NCBI GenBank assembly: GCA_945874545.1
Contig: CAMCHD010000004.1
Coordinates: 1-34,896, forward strand
Direction of reading: 5' to 3'
DNA from: Akkermansia muciniphila
Lineage (GTDB): Bacteria > Verrucomicrobiota > Verrucomicrobiia > Opitutales > Opitutaceae
DNA: 34,896 nt
Shown: piece after piece, positions 31,801-34,896 of the stretch
Layout: each line of letters starts with the position of its first letter
Numbering within the stretch: the first letter of the stretch is position 1
The notes under the pieces: model-generated
Databases searched by the model: none
The model's input: the letters and a program-made list of their open reading frames with translations, nothing else
Told to the model about the DNA's origin: nothing
Translations under genes and position numbers: made by a program

Positions 31801-33870
31801 CGCCTCACCTGGACCGACACCGCCGATAACGAAACCGGCTTCCGCATCGAGCGCGCCCTCGCCCCCGGCGGCCCCTTCGTCGTCATCGCCAACCTCGGTG
31901 CCGGCCTCACCACTTACGACAATACCGGCCTGCCCGCCAGCAGCACCTACTACTACCGCGTCGCCGCCTTCAACACCGCCGGCGACTCTCCCTTCTCCGG
32001 CGTCGTCTCCGGCACCACCGTGCCCCCGTCGCCCCCTGCCGCGCCCACCGGGCTCGCCGCCACCACCGGCACCGGCACCCAGATCAACCTTTCCTGGATC
32101 GATGCCTCCACCAACGAGCTCGGCTTCATCCTTCAGCGCAAAACCGGCTCCGGCGGCACCTACGCCCAGATCGCCTCCCTCGCCGCCGGCACCACCAGCT
32201 ACTCCGACATCGGCCTCGCCGGCAACACCACCTACTTCTACCGCGTCGCCGCCACCAACCTCGGCGGCGAATCCACCTTCAGCAACCAGTCCAGCGCCAC
32301 CACCCCCGTCATCGGCACCGTGACCCTGACCAGCGGCGACGGCTTCGAGACCACGTCCTTCAACGTCGCCGGCAAGTGGAGCAACGGCCAGGCCCCCAGC
32401 GCCGCCAACGACTACGTCACCAACGGCAACATGCTGCGCACCCCAAACAACTCCACCGGCAACCTGACCTTCGCCGGCAACTCCCTCACCGTCAGCGCCA
32501 ACGGCACCATCCTGCTCAAAGGCGCCGGCGATAGTTCCATCACCGTCAACGCCCTCAAACTCAACGGCGGCCGCCTCCGCATGGGCTGGGACAACACCCA
32601 GACCGTCTTCGGCAACCTCCAGGTCGTCGCCAACTCGATCCTTGACCCCAACAAAGCCAACCGCGTGCTCGTGCTCGCCGCCCCGCTCTCCGGCTCCGGC
32701 GGCCTCACCCTCGATTCCTCCGAGGGCAACGGCGGCTTGCTCCGCCTCGCGGTGGACAACCCCGCCTACACCGGCAACTGGACCATCCCCAACGTCGCCG
32801 GCAAACAGGCCACCGTCCAGGTCGGCGTCGGCGGCACCGCCGGTTCGCTCGGCTCCGGCAGCGTGACCAACGACGTCGCCCTCATCTTTAACCGCTCCGA
32901 CGCCTACACCGTGGCCAACCCCATCAGCGGCATCGGCACGGTCAGTATCACCGGCGGCGGCACCCTCACCCTGCTCGGCACCCACAGCTACACCGGTGCC
33001 ACGTCCCTCTCTGGCGCAAATCTGTTCGTGAACGGCACCCTCGGCAACACCACCGTCACGGTCAACTTCGGCTCCGTGCTCGGCGGCACCGGCACGCTCG
33101 GCGGCCCCGTCTCGATCTTCGGCGACTTCGCCCCCGGCGCGAACGGCATCGGCACGCTCACGGTCAACAACGCCATCAACCTCGGCGGCGGCAGCATCTT
33201 CGAACTCAATACCGCCTCCAGCCACACCCACGACCGCCTCGTCGCCAGCGGCGGGCTCACCGTCTCCGGCCCCCTTCTCGTGGTGAACACCGGCCCCGCC
33301 CTCGTCACGGGCAACACCTTCGCCCTCTTTAACAAGGCTCCCGGTGGCAACTTTGCCACGGTCACCTTGCCCGCCCTCGGCCCCGGCCTGCTCTGGCAAA
33401 ACGACCTCGCCGTCGACGGCACCCTCCGCGTCGTCGCCGCCCCCGTGCCGCCCTACGTCCAGTGGGCGACCGACCAGGGACTGACCTTGGGCGGCAACGA
33501 TGCCGTGAATATCGACCCGGAGGCCGACGGCCGCGTCAACCTCCTGGAATACGTGCTCGGCGGCTCCGCGCTGGACGCCGACGCCGCGTTCTCCCCCGTG
33601 CTGACGGTCTCGGGCTCCGACGCGGTCTTCACCTTCACCCGCGCCGACCGCTCCGAAGCCGATGCCACGCTCGCGGTGGAATACTCCGACTCGCTGGCCA
33701 CCGGCGCGACGTGGACCGTCGTGCCGGTCGGCGCGACGAGCTCCGTGTCGGGTGCCGTCACGGTCGGCATCGCCGAAAACGGCATCGCGGCCGACTCCGT
33801 CGTGGTGACGATCCCGCGAGGTGCCTCGCCCACGTTTTTCGTCCGCCTGCGCGCCAGCCGCGTGCCCTAA
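28837..33870 (+). CDS. Giant exported GH31 alpha-glycosidase with Fn3, beta-strand and C-terminal tail domains
   Basis: I start at the ATG at 28837, giving 1677 residues and a signal peptide (MKRSPLPLPALLRRVFAFLF...VAALA). GH31 enzymes are retaining alpha-glucosidases, alpha-xylosidases and relatives. The N-terminal sandwich (about 45-270) precedes the barrel, which starts near MPRKAIFGIHLSDNEPS. The nucleophile is D438 in DAIWLDESDG and the acid/base D515 in THWTGDIDF. The GH31 part ends near residue 870. Three Fn3 domains follow (876-967, 968-1063, 1064-1157), each with a W(T/I)D strand and YFYRVAA- or YYYRVAA-type motifs. A passenger-type beta-strand module (1158-1536) resembles that in the GH44-GH29 protein. 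The final domain (1537-1677) is shared with that protein. Alpha-xylosidase action on xyloglucan oligosaccharides is an inference from context; the WLDESD motif differs from the KTDFGE motif of classic alpha-xylosidases. Confidence 0.88.
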   Translation: MKRSPLPLPALLRRVFAFLFAALSAALLAPVAALAAPLGNYQSHVVSTNPARIEITDTLGNRLRLRAYGDNMVRVQAVGASAAFSPDNRYLMIENHALGGALSILSDTASSLLIANGDIRLTVSKNPLRLSYADAAGVPLLADSTGIDLDPVTLRYVFTPDSTEDFIGYGQKRLSLQDTFQLAGRTERRNYGEDGYPGRGAQGVLIVPFYMSSKGYGFFAHTTYTHEGRFNNAGDYSFRVELKNFSPPEADYFFIYGPQPAAILDHYTRLTGRPRMPRKAIFGIHLSDNEPSQPTINQSWWQTKVQAHHDAGFPLDHLVYDNDWRAASPLTGGAIGQWGGSQFAFELTRYPDPASFRTWYDARGLMLTLDLNLNNCNDSAGWLPSYNIPPYNATNTKTTDTSDPDYSNPATRAWLWQLFWDKAFNPALGYPGDAIWLDESDGIYRADGQLLANGRPWHEMKNYYFFLTAQAAVAEGWDNAEGGATPGIGEAKRPWVWIRGGSPGMQRYATHWTGDIDFTEPFYHGSIVGMQASGLAGYPFYNHDAGGFGTNSSSSDPLAKIPGPNDVYYAEWGMGLGSFSPIWRPHGYNNPRWPLHRNAASQDAFRRYGTLRYEMMPYIYTLAHRAHESGLPMSRPMALVYPDHPDAWLPAQELQYHWGDAFLVVPPLHLDGVSESRTAWIPPAPKWYDFWTDLPVFAPTSGGFHTFNTTPGHLPLFVKAGSIIPRQDFAVTTAALSDAKLHLDVYAGASGAYELIEDDGVTERFRTRGEQRRTAFTYTEAALTPAPATGTLQIGAATGTYTGASASRTYLVRLHGLTAAPTQVTVNGTPLPVQAAPLPAGDTTAAVWDAAARHAVVRLSSRAVTAAATVALTFPDTPAAPTALSATTVSSSQIQLAWTDNSDNETGFTLFRKTGANGIYAQLATVAAGVTTYADTGLEDETEYFYRVAATNADGNSAYAPEASATTLPIAPVAPAALVTTTLALDTVRLTWTDTADNETGFRIERALAPGGPFVVIANLGAGLTTYDNTGLPASSTYYYRVAAFNTAGDSPFSGVVSGTTVPPSPPAAPTGLAATTGTGTQINLSWIDASTNELGFILQRKTGSGGTYAQIASLAAGTTSYSDIGLAGNTTYFYRVAATNLGGESTFSNQSSATTPVIGTVTLTSGDGFETTSFNVAGKWSNGQAPSAANDYVTNGNMLRTPNNSTGNLTFAGNSLTVSANGTILLKGAGDSSITVNALKLNGGRLRMGWDNTQTVFGNLQVVANSILDPNKANRVLVLAAPLSGSGGLTLDSSEGNGGLLRLAVDNPAYTGNWTIPNVAGKQATVQVGVGGTAGSLGSGSVTNDVALIFNRSDAYTVANPISGIGTVSITGGGTLTLLGTHSYTGATSLSGANLFVNGTLGNTTVTVNFGSVLGGTGTLGGPVSIFGDFAPGANGIGTLTVNNAINLGGGSIFELNTASSHTHDRLVASGGLTVSGPLLVVNTGPALVTGNTFALFNKAPGGNFATVTLPALGPGLLWQNDLAVDGTLRVVAAPVPPYVQWATDQGLTLGGNDAVNIDPEADGRVNLLEYVLGGSALDADAAFSPVLTVSGSDAVFTFTRADRSEADATLAVEYSDSLATGATWTVVPVGATSSVSGAVTVGIAENGIAADSVVVTIPRGASPTFFVRLRASRVP

Positions 33871-33893
33871 GGCCAGTTCGAACATTTCAAATA

Positions 33894-33915
33894 GAGTCGT
33901 AGCGGAGTCGTAGCC
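33894..33915. repeat. 11-bp direct repeat at a gene junction
   Basis: GAGTCGTAGCG and GAGTCGTAGCC stand side by side, differing at one base. They lie between the GH31 stop and the first conserved codons of the truncated downstream gene, at what looks like a recombination border. Confidence 0.5.
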
Positions 33916-33918
33916 GCA

Positions 33919-34566
33919 TTGGACGCGGCCTCGTTCACCCTCGACGGCCGGTCCTGGTTGCTGGTGGCGGACACGGGCGACAACGGGTCGCGGCGGGGCG
34001 ACTGCGCGTTGCTCATCGTGCCCGAACCGGAGCCGGCGGACATGGGGCCCGACCGCGAAACGCGGGTCGGCGTGGCCTGGCGGATTCCGGTGACTTTTCC
34101 GGACGGTCCCCGCGACTGCGAGGCCGTCGCGGTCGCCGCCGAGGAGGGCAAGGTCTACCTCCTGGCGAAACGGGCAAATCCGCACGGCATCTACACCCTG
34201 CCGTTGCGGCCGGCGGCGGGGGCGTCGAGCCCGATGGCGGAACGCGTGGGCCAGCTGGCGCCTCTGCCGGCGGCGCCGGAGTTGCTGCAGCTGCTGCCGG
34301 TCCCGGCGGGGGCGTTCCGGGCCCAGCCCACGGGCCTGGACTTCGCGGCGGACGGCTCGGCGGCGGTGATCCTGACCTATGGCGAGGTGCTGGTGTATCC
34401 GAAAACGTGGGACGAAACCTGGGCGACCGCGCTGGCCCGGCCCGGACGCGTCCTCGGCTCGCACGGGCTGGACCAGGGCGAGGCGGTTGCCTTTGGCGCG
34501 GAGGGCCGCGAGATCCATGCGACGGGGGAGGGGACGGGCGCGCCGCTGCTGCGGTGGCGGCGGTGA
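33919..34566 (+). pseudogene. 5'-truncated gene of a DTGDN-motif secreted protein family
   Basis: The frame has 215 codons with no ATG near its start; only a TTG (33919) is available, and an in-frame stop lies at 33892-33894. Translation begins directly at AASFTLDGRSWLLVADTGDN, followed by LLIVPEPEP, FPDGPRDCEAVAV, GKVYLLAKR and AQPTGLDFAADG. From memory of similar proteins, (W)ED-x-A ... DxGDN is normally preceded by a signal peptide and a further strand region, so the N-terminal part seems lost. I do not know a function for this family. Codon use differs from the enzyme genes: GCG, GTG, CTG and CGG are common here, while the enzyme genes favour GCC, CTC and ACC. It is likely a remnant, though expression from the TTG cannot be excluded. 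Confidence 0.6.
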
Positions 34567-34896
34567 GCACGGCCGGCTAGCGAGGGCTTATGCTTCGATG
34601 TGTGTTCAATTGTTTGGCGCATAGACGCGTTGACGAGGATTTACCGGATTTAGGGAGCTCCTAAAATCTCCGGCGGGGTCTGCGCGGCCGGGAAATGCGG
34701 CTCGGCCAAGGCGGGGGCGGCGGAGGCCTACCTGGAAGGGTGGTGCCGCCGCGCCCAACGCCGGCCCAGCCGTATTTCCCGGTCGCCCTGCGGGTTGAGG
34801 GCCATTCCGGCATCCGCTACGTTGGGGAGGCGGGGGATAGCCTCTTCGAGGATACCCCCCGCCTCCCCGCCTTGCGGCCTGCCGTTTGGCCCTCAA
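34567..34896. repeat. Cluster of strong inverted repeats at the right edge, no gene seen
   Basis: There are three structures. First, an imperfect palindrome CCGGATTTAGGGAGCTCC... at 34644-34673. Second, arms 34688-34707 (CCGGGAAATGCGGCTCGGCC) and 34763-34782, matching in 18 of 20 positions, enclosing G-rich 34710-34723 that can pair with C-rich 34745-34762. Third, perfect arms TTGAGGGCCA (34795-34804) and TGGCCCTCAA (34887-34896), enclosing a strong stem between GGGGAGGCGGGGG (34824-34836) and 34854-34868. The third structure ends exactly at the window edge and may continue. No open frame here looks coding. Confidence 0.65.

Noticed and set aside
33840-34896. Possible integron attC array or CRISPR-like repeats at the right edge.
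   Set aside because: The hairpins differ from one another, there is no regular spacing, no integrase core site motif and no cas or integrase gene.
34606-34896. A 96-codon minus-strand frame at the right edge.
   Set aside because: It is composed of Pro/Gly/Arg-rich sequence translated from the hairpin repeats and shows no protein-like pattern.

Overview
The window is a glycan-degradation locus from a high-GC bacterium, most likely a member of the Verrucomicrobiota, probably an Opitutae relative. This placement is an inference. It rests on the mix of GH95, GH97, GH29, GH43, GH44 and GH31 enzymes without any SusC/SusD pair, on GPH-type sugar transporters, on passenger-type beta-strand modules fused to glycosidases, on the C-terminal tail of the two giant enzymes, and on the absence of Shine-Dalgarno sequences. 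No rRNA, tRNA, transposase, CRISPR array or regulator gene was recognised.

Layout. Positions 1-1823 (minus) hold the 5' part of an exported LVIVD-repeat/Ig/PKD protein that runs off the left edge. Divergent from it, 1993-7799 (plus) encodes a GH26-PA14 enzyme, a GH95 fucosidase/galactosidase and a first GH43 enzyme, closed by a strong intrinsic terminator at 7894-7922. Two further GH43 paralogues follow (7995-10802). A repeat-rich convergent spacer (10803-11269) separates them from a minus-strand GPH/MFS transporter (11270-12901). Divergent from that transporter, 13102-19812 looks like one operon: GH97, a second GPH/MFS transporter, GH29 with a discoidin-like domain, and a GH43 of a different type. 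Then come two very large multidomain exported enzymes: a GH44 plus GH29-like fusion of about 2690 residues (20104-28182) and a GH31 enzyme of about 1680 residues (28837-33870). The right edge holds a 5'-truncated gene (33919-34566) and a dense set of inverted repeats.

How the genes may work together (inference). Endo-acting GH44 and GH26 would cut beta-glucan/xyloglucan and mannan backbones. GH95 and the two GH29 domains would remove L-fucose or L-galactose. GH97 would remove alpha-galactose or alpha-glucose, the GH43 enzymes arabinose/xylose-type residues, and GH31 alpha-xylose or alpha-glucose. The two GPH carriers would import the released sugars. The set fits fucosylated or arabinosylated xyloglucan plus galactomannan-like hemicellulose from plant walls. 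No sulfatase was seen, which argues against fucoidan. Every enzyme has a signal peptide.

The non-coding DNA is unusual. Short palindromic repeats recur in several spacers, two of them built as nested inverted repeats. A heptamer tandem repeat runs into one start codon, and a perfect 10-8-10 dyad lies upstream of the GH44-GH29 gene.
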